Shown: positions 22,540-34,620 of the stretch, piece by piece
Numbering within the stretch: the stretch's first letter is position 1
Layout: every line of letters begins with the position of its first letter
Source of the DNA: Geosiphon pyriformis
Taxonomy: Eukaryota; Glomeromycota; Glomeromycetes; Archaeosporales; Geosiphonaceae
Reading direction: 5' to 3'
NCBI GenBank assembly: GCA_016748015.1
Contig: JAAOMT010000067.1
Span: 1 to 64,000 of the forward strand
DNA: 64,000 nucleotides
The notes under the pieces: model-generated
Database searches by the model: none
Told to the model about the DNA's origin: nothing
The model's input: only the letters and a program-made list of their open reading frames with translations
Translations under genes and position numbers: made by a program

Positions 22540-25500
22540 TTCAATCTATGATAATTAAGTGTTTTTTTTCAATAGCTTTTCCTCGTATTTTATCATGACC
22601 AGCGATCACATAAAGATTTCTTTATTTTTTTCTTTTCCCATATTACATTATACGATCAACACCTATATAACTTATCAAAGCCTGGAATCATGCCTAGGGA
22701 TTCAATTTTTTTGATCCTGGCAATTGCCTTCTTATACTCTTATTGAATTTCAACACTATTGTCCGTTCATATTTTCTTTTCGATTTATGGATTTTCTTAA
22801 AATCTTCCAGCATTCCCAAATATCGTCTTTTCCTTCTTAAACGATGAAATTTTCCCATTAACACTTTGTATCTCTTATGTTTATGAATAAAAATAAAAAA
22901 TAAAAAAAATACCAAGTTCATGTTGTTGTTTTTGGTTTCTTTTCGATGCAATAAATCCCATGAAATTGATTTCGTGGGCGGGATAATGAATTGAAACAAT
23001 AAATTACATGGCTCATAAAATTTCTTCCCTAAACGACGGATTTAAAATGAAATGCAAAGCGGCCGTCGTTTACTATTAGGCTAAAAAGAGAATTTAGAAT
23101 GTGTGGTATCGCATACCTTCTCGACGGTGGGCATTTTATTCGTAGATATTTTATTGTTAGGCAAAACCGTATAAGGTCAAATGTCTGATAGGAAGCGTGG
23201 GAATAAATTTTGCCGTCTAGCTCATCAGTAAACAAGATTTTTTGGGTGTTCTGGGTGAAGAATCAAACCCATCATATCTTTTTACAAGAGATGTTGGGAT
23301 GACAACCATAAAAGGTACCATGGGCACTGCTTTTATAACAATATAACAATCCTGAAAATTTTGGAATCGGGTGTTTCACTATTGAAAAAAGTTATAATAT
23401 GACATCATTGTTGTGATACAGTGGTATATATTTAAAATACTATAATCATTTGTGATTATGATCTACGGGATGATGGCCATTAAATGTGATTATTTGATCG
23501 TATGACTTGGACACCTGGAAATAAAGATCACATGGGATCATAGTTAGAAATTCTTTTTGATATAGTTTTTTTTGGTATTATTCTTCAAACATATATAAAA
23601 TTTTCTCATAAATTTTCCAATAGGAATTAATTTTTTGGGTATCATTTTTTCCAAAATAAAACAAAAACTCAAACACTTTAGCTACTTGACTTATGTATTT
23701 TTGGAATTTTTATCTTGTTGAAAACATTAACACTTCTTTTTAAGTATCTTATTAATTTACCTAAAGATGCTGTTGCAAAATCTCAAATATAAAAACTTAT
23801 CATTCATGATACGGTGCAAAAAAATAAATTAGTTTTTCCATTCGTGTAAAAGTCGTCCCCATAAAAAAATTTTTTTGTATGATTATTTTAATTCTAAACA
23901 ACATGGATTTTTAAAATGAAACATAAATTTGGAGAGCAACCTTTTTTCAGCCGACTAAATTTTTCCAAAATAAAGGAAAATTTTTTTTTATCTGAAATTT
24001 TTAATGGCAAAAGAGATCTTTCTGATTTTTTATTTTAGTTTAGTTTATGAATTTAATATATTATTATTGAGTTCTCGTGCAAAGTTGTCAATAAACTTTT
24101 CTATTAGTTTTTTGTTTTATTACTGAAAATATTCTGGTTTTCAAAAAATTTTGTTGATAATTTAATTTTTATTATATTTGTAAGTGTTAGTTTATTTGTA
24201 AGTGTTAGTTTTACACTTTTAAAATTTTTTTTTAGAATTTCAAATTATTGTGCACAATGAGTTTAAAACTTTCTGTAATTTTTAATAATTGTTATTAATA
24301 ATTAAAAGTTGCTATTTTTGCTGTTTTTTTTTTTTTTTAAAATGTCATTAATATTTTTATAAATATTTTTTCAATATTAGAAAACAATTATTAAATTGTT
24401 TAATTGTAATTTTATGCTATATAATTGTATTATTATTATATTTAAATTTTTTTAGATATAATATATATATGAATTCTTTTTAAAAGTTTATTTTTCACAT
24501 TATTTACAAACCTATTTATTTCAAGATCTTGAAACACTTTTTTTTTTTTTTTTTTATAGTTTGGCTTTTTAAACTAATAATAAGACTTTTTTATATGTAA
24601 TTGTTTAAAAATATAAATATATATACCTAACACAATAAAACACTAAATGGTTCATTAATTAAAATAATAATAAAATTTAATAAAAGTCTTTAACAAAATT
24701 TTTTAAATATGAAATTCAAATTACATTTACTAATTTCAACAAAACTATTTAATTAATTAACTTTGAAGTTATTAAATTTTATGAAATAAAAATTAATTTT
24801 AAAAGTAATTTTAACGAAAAAAAATTGGTTTAATAAATTTTATTTATCCCAAATATTAATAATTTTGAATCATTGATTAATTTATTTTTCTAAAAAAATC
24901 AATTTTTTTTTTTACATTTTAAATAGTATTTTTAATTTTGTATATAGAGTTAAGACAAAGAATAAATCAACGACTTTAAAATAAGATTATACATTCTTAT
25001 TTTTATTATCATTAAAAAAGCCTAAAAGACTCTCAACCGTCGTATGAAAAGATCATATTCATTTGACAATTATTCATAAGTGTAAATGGCTAAACTTGTA
25101 AATGAAAATTTATAATTATATCAGAATTTAACCTGGTAAAAATTTAAGGCCAGACATTCTCATTCCCAATCCCTATGAGTGAAATTAAAATGTTGCAAGT
25201 TAAAAATAATTCGAAAAATAAAATTTATAAGATTGAAGTTTATAGAAGCAATATTTATTAGTTTATCCCAAATATAAAATTTTCCACCTTTAATATTTAA
25301 AATATGTTTATATACAATTTTTTTTGAAAAAGAGACGCTTTACAGTTAATAATCCTCATACTTGAAAATAGAATTAGGCGTCTTTTAAAAAGACACTACA
25401 TATGATAGTTAATACTATAAATAAAAAACCGATTCCTCTCTCAAAATTCTTCATCTGTTTCAAAGTTAAATACCAATAATAGCATTATTAAATTGCTTAC

Positions 25501-25700
25501 TGATCTCGTCGGTTTAATCAGACCTTGAATTTATCGATTGCATATATACCATACCATGCATTAATCCATTATTGCTAACTTAACTAAACGCCAAATCCAA
25601 CTCTGAAAAAAGGCCTTTGTAGTAAAAAATTCCCAAAAAAAATTAAATAATAATAAATGAAAAGCTTACAATTTGTAAAAAATGTAAGGCTTGAGATTTT
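22540..25700. other. Intergenic region
   Basis: From 22600 to 23560 the base composition is mixed, but I see no gene. A minus frame at 22694-22999 is Lys/Arg/Phe-rich and unconvincing, and the 23029-23235 frame has no family signature. From about 23560 it is AT-rich and contains one copy of a dispersed repeat (23680-23910). I see nothing else. Confidence 0.5.
23680..23910 (+). repeat. Dispersed ~200-bp repeat, copy 2
   Basis: Collinear with 10093-10320 (see that entry). It has no coding capacity. Confidence 0.6.
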
Positions 25701-25711
25701 TTTGACTTTTA

Positions 25712-26915
25712 TCAAATGTCGTATCTTGTATCTTTTTGAAATTTTTTTTTTCTACAGATAGATTCATTTAAGTTATAGTTATCGTGAGCAGCAATAAATC
25801 TTTGTTGAAGTTCTGCACTATCACGGCAATGCGATTTATCATCCCAATTTTTTTCAATCATTTCCTGAATACATTGAGGTGTATGCTTTTCGATTAAAGG
25901 GCGCCTTTTCTGAATTGTATATAATTGAATGGACATAAATATACTTGGTATGAGCCTCCAAGTTACAAATTTCAGATGCTAGGTATCGAACAACACTAAA
26001 AGTTTCCCCAGGCTGTGGAATCCTAGGTCAGCAATGGCAACTTTTAAGGGGTTTGTTTTCAATACAAGAATATTTCCAGGATGTAAGTCGCCATACACCA
26101 GATTTGAATAATGTATAAATCTTAGGCCACTAGCGATTTGGAAAAGAATACGAAAAAACATTTCCCAAGTAAGAGTGGTTTCGTTCATCTTGAGAAAAGC
26201 TCTAAGGTCCCCGTGTTCCGCAAATGGTAAAACCATAATAAATTCATCGGTTATAGCATCTTTAATTATTCCATAGCATTCAAGAATGTATTTGCAAGGG
26301 GCACAGTCAAGATGAGCAATAAACTATTTCAATACGTTTTCTAGTGTTAGAAAAAGAAAAGGGAATAATAAAAATCAAAAAATTTTCTAAAACAAAATTA
26401 CCTCGATGGAATTGACAAATTCTATGTTTTGGGTATTTTTGAGACATTTCAAAGCAACTCTCGTAACCCCACTTCTCTCATACTTTTGATTTTTCTTGTC
26501 CCAAAATAGAATTTTCCCTCTCTCCCAGCTGCCTTCTTTAACGACACCAAACCCTCCCGCTCCTACTACCTTTTCTAAAAATGTGATCTGATCGGGAGAA
26601 ATCCATTCCAAGCAGCCTCTGCTGCTTTCAGAAATATTCTGTGTATGGTTTATAAAATAATCAATATTATTATTTCCGCTATTCCATGTTCCTCGCATGT
26701 TTGATAATCGTGCTAATTCACAAGATTTACACCATAGTGGATCTTTTAATGTGCGATAGCATTCTGGACATTTCGACAACCCGGCTTCAAACACATTATC
26801 ACTTTTATCAATATCAGAAAATGGACATATAGGAGATCCAATAATAGTTATAGCCAAGTTACCACACTTAAGACACTTGAATTCATCTGAAAGCTTGTCA
26901 AAGAAAGCTTCAAAT
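25712..26915 (-). pseudogene. Broken tyrosine-kinase-like protein kinase
   Basis: The N-terminal part has Cys pairs (KCPECYRTL, WCKSCELARL) and the WNSGNNNIDYFI block typical of expanded glomeromycete kinases. Next come a glycine loop (GAGGFGVVKEG), the VALKCLK lysine strand, a hinge region FIMVLPFAEHGDLRAFL, a catalytic loop VYGDLHPGNIL (Asp kept, the His-Arg pair replaced) and a DLG in place of DFG. Exon 1 runs from an acceptor at 26915 to about 26401, and a second exon starts near 26350. Lesions: neither frame at the start of exon 2 avoids a stop (a TAG interrupts the block before FIAHLDC). The frame shifts just after ADLG. A further shift and loss of much of the C-lobe precede the tail, where IQEMIEKNWDD is still readable. 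This is very likely a dead gene, on the same strand as the adjacent Sel1 frame and directly following it. Confidence 0.8.
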
Positions 26916-26955
26916 CTAAAAACACTCCTCTAGAATTACCCGAGCATTTTAAACC

Positions 26956-27999
26956 TCAATTTTGTAATTGCAAAATGAAACGTTCTAGGTCATTTTGATC
27001 CTGTAAAGTGAGGTAAAAGGTATTCAAATCAGGAAAATCACTTTGATAACTTAAGTTATTTTTTTCTGCTGCTTTCAAATAGATCTCAAGTGCTTTTTCT
27101 AGGTTTTTTGTGGTCCCCCATCCATTTTGATAACACCATCCAAGATTGTATTGTTCATATTGATTTCCAGCCTGTGTTGCTTTTAAATAGAATTAAAATG
27201 CTTCTTGTAAATTTTTCGCTGTTCCCAGTCCATTTGGATAATATGCTCTAAGGTTGATTTGCCCACGTAAACTTCCCGCCTCTGCTGCTTTTGAATAGAT
27301 TTCAAATGCTTTTTCCTCATTTTTCGTTGTGCCCCATCCATTTCGGTAACAAAGTGCAAGATTGTTTACTGCTTTAGAATAGAGTTCAAATGCTTTTTCG
27401 TAGTTTTTCGTTGTTCCCCATCCATTTTGATAGCAAAGTGCAAGATTGTTTAGTGCATTTGTATTACCCGCCTCTGCTGCCGCTGAATAGAGTCCAAATG
27501 CTTTTGCCACATTTTTTGTCGTTCCCCATCCATAGAAATAACAGTTTCCAAGATTGCTTAGTGCATTTTTATTACCCGCATCCGCTGCTTTTGAATAGAG
27601 CTCAAATGCTTTTCCTCGATCTTGTGAAGTACCGATTCCATTATTATAATAATAACCTAAGAAGAATTGTCCAAAAGAATTGTTTGCCTCCGCTGCTTTC
27701 TGAAATTCTAAAAATGTTTTTGTTAAATTAGGAATAGTTCCAATCCCATGTTCTAAAGAAAAGCCGAGCAAAATATAGTCTATCAAACGTTTTAAACTTT
27801 TATTATTCAAGCAATTGAATAAGTCTTCAGGTGTTTTCTGATTGCGCACAAGATACTTTTTCACTAAGTTAGCAACTTTTGAATATTCCCTAGCTGGTAA
27901 AATGTGCACATTTTCTTTGTTGACAATTAATGCTCCTTCAAACCAATCGACCGGTGAAGTTGGATTTTCAATTGATGAAGTTGGAGACATGATTTTCAA
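26956..27999 (-). pseudogene. Sel1-repeat protein with premature stop
   Basis: Sel1 repeats are helical TPR-like units that scaffold protein complexes. From ATG at 27999, a leader of about 80 residues is followed by repeats of the form KAFELYSKAAEAGN...NLGYCYxNGxGTxKN. After 268 residues a TAA at 27193-27195 interrupts a unit (EAF-stop-FYLKA, where other units have a codon such as Lys or Glu). The same frame then continues as good Sel1 sequence to a TGA at 26956-26958. One unit also lacks about nine residues (SKA directly followed by VNNLALCY), an in-frame deletion. The broken kinase begins 41 bp further on, on the same strand, and Sel1-kinase fusions are common in these fungi, so the two may once have been one gene. 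The 268-residue product could still be made. Confidence 0.8.
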
Positions 28000-30773
28000 G
28001 TAATAAAAGTCATTTTCACAAAATCAAATCAGCACTGACTTTTATACTCAATATGTGATCGACAGATGATCACATGAATTTAAAATTAAATATATATATA
28101 AACATTTATCATTTTTCTTAAGATTATTTTTTTCTCACCCTTTTAATTATTAATATTATTTTTTAGGTTTTCATCTTTCCAATTAATTTCCTTCTAGTTA
28201 ATTATCCTTTCAATTAGTGATTATGAATACATTATTTTGTATGAATCATTACTTGCTATTAAGCCTATATTTATTTTTTGAAAAACTTGATTCTCTTAAA
28301 AATATGATTATTTTGCGGATTTATTGTTAATTTTTTTGATAAATTAAGTGAATACTCGAATAGCTCTTTATTTAAAAACCATTTCATTCACATATTGGCA
28401 ATTTCGCTTTCAGTTTTTATATATATTTAAAGAGTTTGATTCTATATAACAAGGAACAAATGGTCATCTAAGACTGAAAATTTCTAGAACTTTTCTCAAT
28501 AAAGTGTCTTATTTTTTGTTTGTTTTCCTATTAATAGAAGTTGACCTGTGTTTGATACTTTATGATTGAAAGCGAAATCACTGAATTGAGTATGTTATTA
28601 GTTTGTCTGTCAAGGCTTTTCATTTAATTTTATTTGTAAAAACGGCACCATTTTTCGGTTCTGTTATTGATTAATAGAATTTGCTATATAATAATTAATT
28701 GAATTGAAAATTCAAACTGTAATTTTCGACTCTATTTGATTTTTATTTGCTAATTCTAATAATAATACAATTTATTTAATTAATAAAAAATTGTTTTTCA
28801 TAGCATCAAATATTTATAAAGTCTATGCAAACTTCTACTAGCGAAGAATTTCGCTTTTCTCAAATTAAACTCCAAATCATTTCATTAGAAAACTATATCT
28901 TAGATTGCAGAGTTAATTTTAATAAACACCTACGTTACAGTTGCCAAATGGTTTGAAACTTTATTCATGACCGACACCTAAAATATTTTAAATACAGAAT
29001 ATTTCATAGCAAAGAATACCTTTGGTAATGGAGATATTGGTGTGGAGAAGATAAATTATACTACAGGTGAATTGTATATAATATGTGCATTGAAAAAACT
29101 CAAACAGTAAATATTATTTATAAATAATATAAAGCATTATTTTGGTTTGTATATTTAACTTTGTCAATTGAGATTCCTTATTTTTTCTTGATTTGAATAA
29201 TTAAAATATTTTTATATTGTTTTCAATAATTTTAATCAATGTTCTGTTCTCAATTAAATATCTTGTTAAATAAAATAAATGTTAATAAAAGATTACAAGA
29301 AATGATTTATTTTTTATTCAATTTGTTTTAAGTAATTTGTCGAAATACGGATTAAAGAAAATATTACAAAAAATTAGTGTAAATATACTGTATTTATTGA
29401 AAAAAGTAGAAATTGTCGTTTTAGAAAAACCATGTTATATAATTATTGTTATTAGCAATAATATCAATTTTTTTTTTCAGGTGAGTATTTTCAAAAATAA
29501 TTAAAAGCCCAAATAACTATTGTAGTTTTCAGTATTTGGTTACTATATAATTTTTTTGACAAATTTGAAAGTTCTACTGGTATAGACTATTAATTTTTTT
29601 TTAATAATATTTAATTAAAATGGAATATCAAACTTTCATAAAAAGCTAAAGTTGAAAATGTTTTAAGTTTAGTTGTGTTTTAAGAAATTAGAAAACTGTG
29701 TATTTTTGTTGATTTTTTCAAAATCAAATTTGATTTATTTTGACTAATAATGTAACCAAAAAATACCAAATTTTTTTTAAAGTAACATTTTTCAATGCTT
29801 AAATTTGATTTTACGTTTTATATATATTAAAAAACTTGTAAATAATACAAATTAGCTTCAAAAATCAAAAATCAAAAATCAAAAATAAATATTAGTTTTA
29901 TTAAGAAAAACAACTACGAATTTTAATAAATTTCTAAATATACGAGATTTATAAAACATTGAAATATTGTTAATGCATTAATTAAACCAAAAAAACATAA
30001 TATTAAATTTATAGTTTTTTCTTTTTAAGTAATGAAAACTGTTTTTTCAATTTTTTCAATTTATTTCAATTTATCAATAACTTTTAACCATATTTAGAAT
30101 TAAGAATTATTTAAAATTTCCAAAAATATCTAATTTATTAATAATTTAAAATAAAAAAGTAACAATTTTTTTGGTAATATTGTTAAATTTTCTATAATTA
30201 ACACAAATGATGAGTTTTCTGTTTTTTTTTAACAAAGACAACTAAATAAGATTTATTAGTTTATTAGAAATTAAATAAGATTATTATTAAGCATTTATTA
30301 GATTTTATTTTTGATAAATTAGTAATTGGTAATTGGTGGATGATACTTGATTTATTGGTGGGATTGTAGTTTTTATGTTAATTTGGAAACTATTTTTTTT
30401 TGGTAACTGTGTAATAATTTCTAATTAAAATAAAAGTAATAATTATTTTTGATTGAAAGTAAGAATGATCAATAAATAAATTAGGCATTTTAATTGAAAA
30501 TTACCAATAATTTAAAAATAAAAAATTATTTGTACAGATTTTTGATTATATAAATCTTTGAGCTTAATATGTCAATTATTTAGACAATTTAAATATAAAA
30601 ATTGGTTAAAAAAAGAGAATAAATAATTAATTACAGTATTTTTTTGAATAAAGAAGAAGAAGAAGAAGAAGAAGAAAAATAATAATAAAACTTTTATAAA
30701 GCATAAAAAGCTATAGGTTAATAACAATAAAAATAATTAAATTTAAAGGCTAGAATTCTATTTACATGGTATT
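28000..30773. other. AT-rich intergenic region
   Basis: Upstream flank of the Sel1 gene, then AT-rich DNA with no supportable coding frame. A GAA run lies at about 30652-30676. Confidence 0.6.
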
Positions 30774-32577
30774 TTATTTATTCGTCTTCTGAGGTTTAAC
30801 TGGTGACCATTTGGTTTGAACACGGAACCAAATAAAGATGCCGTAAATTCGAGAAATTAAATTCATGGTCAAAATTATTGAGCTCATAGTAAGACTTATT
30901 AGAGGAATAATATTATAGGCAAAGGTGTTTCGATAATAAATAACCTATTTGAAAATAATTATTGTAATATATTTTAATCTAATCAAGCATTGAAAATTTC
31001 ATTTAGCTAAAAAAGTACCTGAATTATAAATTGTGAAACATCCTCAATGAAAATATTAATACCACTACTCCAGAAGATTAAATTTTCAACTCTTTTGGAT
31101 ATTGGAGCATTAAAAAAATCGAGGTTAGCGTACTTTGAATAGAAGAGATTTAGAGCGTCAATATCAGCAGCAGATAGCAAAGTAAATAATAACTAGAAAA
31201 AGAATGCTGATTGATAAAAGAATTAATAAAATTTTCGCAGATTTTAAAAAATTTATTAAAGATTTAAAAATTTTGAGGATTATCTTGGTAAAAATAAGTT
31301 TTTCACATCTTTTCCATTATTTATAACAAATATGATGTTGACTACAACATCGAATAGAATTAATATAATAGAAACAAATATATAATTTTTACCTTAAAAA
31401 TTATAAAAAGTTATTTAATTTACCAGCAATAATTTTAATATATACTGTAATTACATAAAATCAGTGAAATACCTCGAAATTTTTCTTTCTTCCTATAAAA
31501 TATAGAACCATTAATATTATTGCAATAACAGTAATTGCAATTAAACTAAATTTATATTTATCCCAATGATTCGCTAAAGAAATAGTGTAAGTACAAATGC
31601 ATTTGTTAGATGATATGTAATTTAATCTTGAAGATTAATTATGTTCGTCACCCACGTTTAACTTGGAACCCGTAAGTCTCATATAATAAACTCGTATATG
31701 AATGAATTCTAATGGGAGTGAACCATTTATTTTTAACCATTGTATGCAATTTTCATAGGATTTCTTTCCAATTTATCGTTTATTGAAGAAATTTTGAGTT
31801 TTAATATTTCGTCCTTAATTATCAGTCTTATGATTAATTATTTTGATAAGATGCCTTTTAACCGGAATGGTTAAAGCCAATTGAACTGAAAAATTCATGT
31901 TCCTTTTTAATCTTTTTGAAATTCTAAAAAGTCGTGGTTCCATTTGTATTCAGACGCAAAATTCCAGTCAGGGTAGCTTAAATCAATAATAAACATTATG
32001 TATTTTAGTTAGACGGTGACGTTCAAAAATTTTCTAATAGGAAATAAATATTCTTACCTGTATGTTTGCTTTTTTCTGGTGATCCTAAAAGATTCTATCG
32101 CCGAAATGAACCAACGAACGACCGAACGAACGAACGAATGAATGAATAAATAAATAAATAAATAAATAAATTAATAAATCAATAAATTTTCATATTCTAC
32201 CAAAAGATAATTAGAATTAAGAGGATAAATGTTAGTTATATATTATTCTTGTCTCCATAATCTTTTTCTTCGTTTCGAGAAAATTGGCTGTTAGATGTAA
32301 GCTTAAAGTATGCGGAAAAACTGTAACGTTTATCAAAACACCCAAACATAATTGTTCCATCTTGCTTGAAATAGATTATTTTGCCAATGGAATGACATCC
32401 CTTTGAATCAATTGGATATACCATTTTATTCATTAATGAACTCTTACTAATTGAAATAATCAAGAAGTAATGATTAAAATAAACGGCAAAGAAAAATTGC
32501 TTCACTTTTAAAAAAAAGTTGTTTTTCTTTGCGAAGTACTTTTTTTGAATGGGTTGATTTTTTTGTTTTACTAACAA
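30774..32577 (-). pseudogene. Multi-pass membrane protein, probably inactivated
   Basis: Pieces in minus-strand order: 32577-32236 (an ATG-opened frame, with a Ser/Phe-rich block near KRYSFSAYF), about 31970-31893 (YPDWNF...), 31772-31473, 31392-31284, 31192-31019 and 30944-30774. The last four carry membrane segments such as FSLIAITVIAIILMVLYFIG and FVSIILILFDVVVNIIF. The splice border 31019/30944 is clean (CAG|GTAC...ATAG|GTT), and the final block FIEDVSQFIIQ-VIYYRNT is uninterrupted. Lesions: an in-frame TAA at 31635-31637 splits piece three, and the 31284 border shows AT where GT is expected. I believe similar proteins are numerous in Rhizophagus, but their function is not known to me. 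It is uncertain whether the first two pieces belong to the same gene. Confidence 0.55.
32114..32190. repeat. Graded CGAA-TGAA-TAAA microsatellite
   Basis: Tetramers change along the tract from CGAA (32114-32137) to TGAA (to about 32146) to TAAA (to about 32190). Each step is one transition at the former CpG. Confidence 0.85.
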
Positions 32578-33315
32578 ATTTTTATTTCTTAAATATTATA
32601 TCATTTAAAAATCTTAAAATCAAATATAGTTAAAATTACATTCATATCATGCTAACTGGAAGGATTGCTATAAAATCTAAAAATATTAATTCTTTGATAT
32701 TGTCTTTTTGAAGTTAGACAAGACCTGGGTTAGATTTTATGAAAATTAGTCTAATCAAGTGGATTGAATCAACTACTCACCTAAAATTGTAAATATAAAT
32801 ATTTATATAAACATTTAAAGCTTATTAAAAAATGGATAAAATAATAATTATTAATCAACTAAATCTAAACCCTTAAGGTAATTAGGATCAAATAATTATT
32901 TTATAAATAATTATTCATACAACTTAAATTAAATATAGTTAACTATCAATAATATGGTGATGTTTCGTATAATATGGCAGCCATTTATAATTTAGGGATT
33001 GCTTTATGAACCATAGAAAAAATACTAATGGATCACCCTCCTTTAAACACATTGAAATAGAAAAATAAAGCAAGTTTGATTCATAAAAAACATAGCTATT
33101 CTATATTGATATCATTTATTATATGAAAAACTCAACAATTAATACATTAATGTTGATGAAAGTTCAAAAACAGAAACGTGTTTAAATAGGCCAAATTTAT
33201 TTTAATAATAACTGAAAAAATATTTATTTCCTAGTGAAGAAAAAATGGCCAGTTTATTCAATGTGAATTAACAAGACAAATACTTTAAAATACTTATTAT
33301 TTGAAACGTTATATA
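32578..33315. other. Intergenic region
   Basis: AT-rich with no supportable coding frame, between the membrane-protein relic and the Tc1 element. Confidence 0.55.
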
Positions 33316-33413
33316 CAGGGGGGTATAAAAAGTATTGGACACTTTTATAATATGTTATATAAAAGAACTAACTTATAATTCGTTAATTTTTTATTATTAT
33401 ATTAAAATACATG

Positions 33414-34264
33414 TTAGTATTTTGTTTGACCCCCATTTGCTTCAAGAATAGCTTGAACTCGACATGGCATAGACTTGATCAAATTACGATAGTAATTTAC
33501 AGGTATCGCATCCCATTCTTCCTTAACCCACCATTCCAATTGTACAATATTTGAGGGTTGTGAATTACATTGACAAATTTTAACTTCAATATATGATCAA
33601 AGATTTTCTATTGGAGTAATATCNNNNNNNNNNNNNNNNNNNNNNNNNNNNNNNNNNNNNNNNNNNNNNNNNNNNNNNNNNNNNNNNNNNNNNNNNNNNN
33701 NNNNNNNNNNNNNNNNNNNNNNNNNNNNNNNNNNNNNNNNNNNNNNNNNNNNNNNNNNNNNNNNNNNNNNNNNNNNNNNNNNNNNNNNNNNNNNNNNNNN
33801 NNNNNNNNNNNNNNNNNNNNNNNNNNNNNNNNNNNNNNNNNNNNNNNNNNNNNNNNNNNNNNNNNNNNNNNNNNNNNNNNNNNNNNNNNNNNNNNNNNNN
33901 NNNNNNNNNNNNNNNNNNNNNNNNNNNNNNNNNNNNNNNNNNNNNNNNNNNNNNNNNNNNNNNNNNNNNNNNNNNNNNNNNNNNNNNNNNNNNNNNNNNN
34001 NNNNNNNNNNNNNNNNNNNNNNNNNNNTTCTTTATTCTCCATTATTGAATATTTGAGTTGTTCACGTGCGCGTTTGTCAAGAATTTGTGGTCGGCCCGTT
34101 CGTTTTTTAGGAAGTTTTTTTAGTTCGTATGACTTCCATACACGTATTACAGAAGAACGTGAACATCCAATAGTCGTGGAAATCTCACTGTTTGTATGTC
34201 CTAACTTTATTGCTGAAATAATCCCTCTTTTTTGGTATTCAGAAAGTTCTTTTCCAAGACACAT
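33414..34264 (-). pseudogene. Tc1-like transposase, interrupted by a stop
   Basis: The protein would bind the terminal repeats and catalyse cut-and-paste transposition with a DDE triad. From ATG at 34264 the N-terminus is a helix-turn-helix of the Tc3/Tc1 type (KRGIISAIKLGHTNSEIS, then CSRSSVIRVWKSYE), followed by a GRPQILDKRA linker. The middle, with the first two acidic residues, falls in the assembly gap. The C-terminal part keeps the TPIENL motif with the last catalytic Glu, but the Trp that normally follows is TGA (33597-33599). The frame then runs cleanly to a stop at 33414. The enzyme is probably inactive unless the stop is an assembly error. Confidence 0.85.
33624..34027. other. Assembly gap (404 N)
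   Basis: A run of N inside the Tc1-like transposase. Nothing can be said about its content. Confidence 1.
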
Positions 34265-34507
34265 TTGATGCGGTAAATTTTTTCACAACAAGAATGTTTG
34301 ATATTTTATATATACGCGTATGATCCACTGTTGTGTTTTACAAGGACGCGATTTATGTTGATTTGTAGATTATAACTATAAGTAATTATAAAAAAAATTA
34401 TGGCTTAAATTGATAATGGTATTACTATATATAGCCTTTTTTATATATTATATTAAGTGTCCAATACTTTTTATACCCTCCTGTATATTTGATCATTTAA
34501 AATAAAT

Positions 34508-34620
34508 TCACTACGAGTTGATTATCAAAAAAATTGTACATTAAATTTTATATCAATAAAATCTGTTGCTTTTAGCCTTTCGAACAATATACACTAATTA
34601 TACATTTTATGAAATTCTAA
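34508..34620 (+). repeat. Relic of a second Tc1-like family, 3' part
   Basis: It matches 52488-52590 in the same orientation: GTTGATTATCA versus ATTGATTATCA, TTAAATTTTATATCAATAAA versus TTAAATTTTATATTAATAAA, and the TAGCCTTTC/TGGCCTTCC segment. It lies immediately beside the intact Tc1 element, which may have landed near or in it. Confidence 0.65.

Larger units (their letters stand above)
33316..34483 (-). mobile_element. Tc1-like DNA transposon
   Basis: Terminal inverted repeats of about 29 bp begin CAGGGGGGTATAAAAAG at 33316 and are matched on the other strand from 34483 with a single visible mismatch (CAGGAGGG). Both ends are flanked by TA (33314-33315 and 34484-34485), the expected target duplication. 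At about 1.17 kb (404 bp of it N) the element has normal Tc1 size. It carries one minus-strand transposase. Well-preserved ends suggest fairly recent movement. Confidence 0.93.

Noticed and set aside
23046-23190. Start of a glutamine amidotransferase (an MCGIAYLL-like reading near 23099)
   Set aside because: Only about eight residues resemble the N-terminus of asparagine synthetases. The frame stops soon and no further domain follows.
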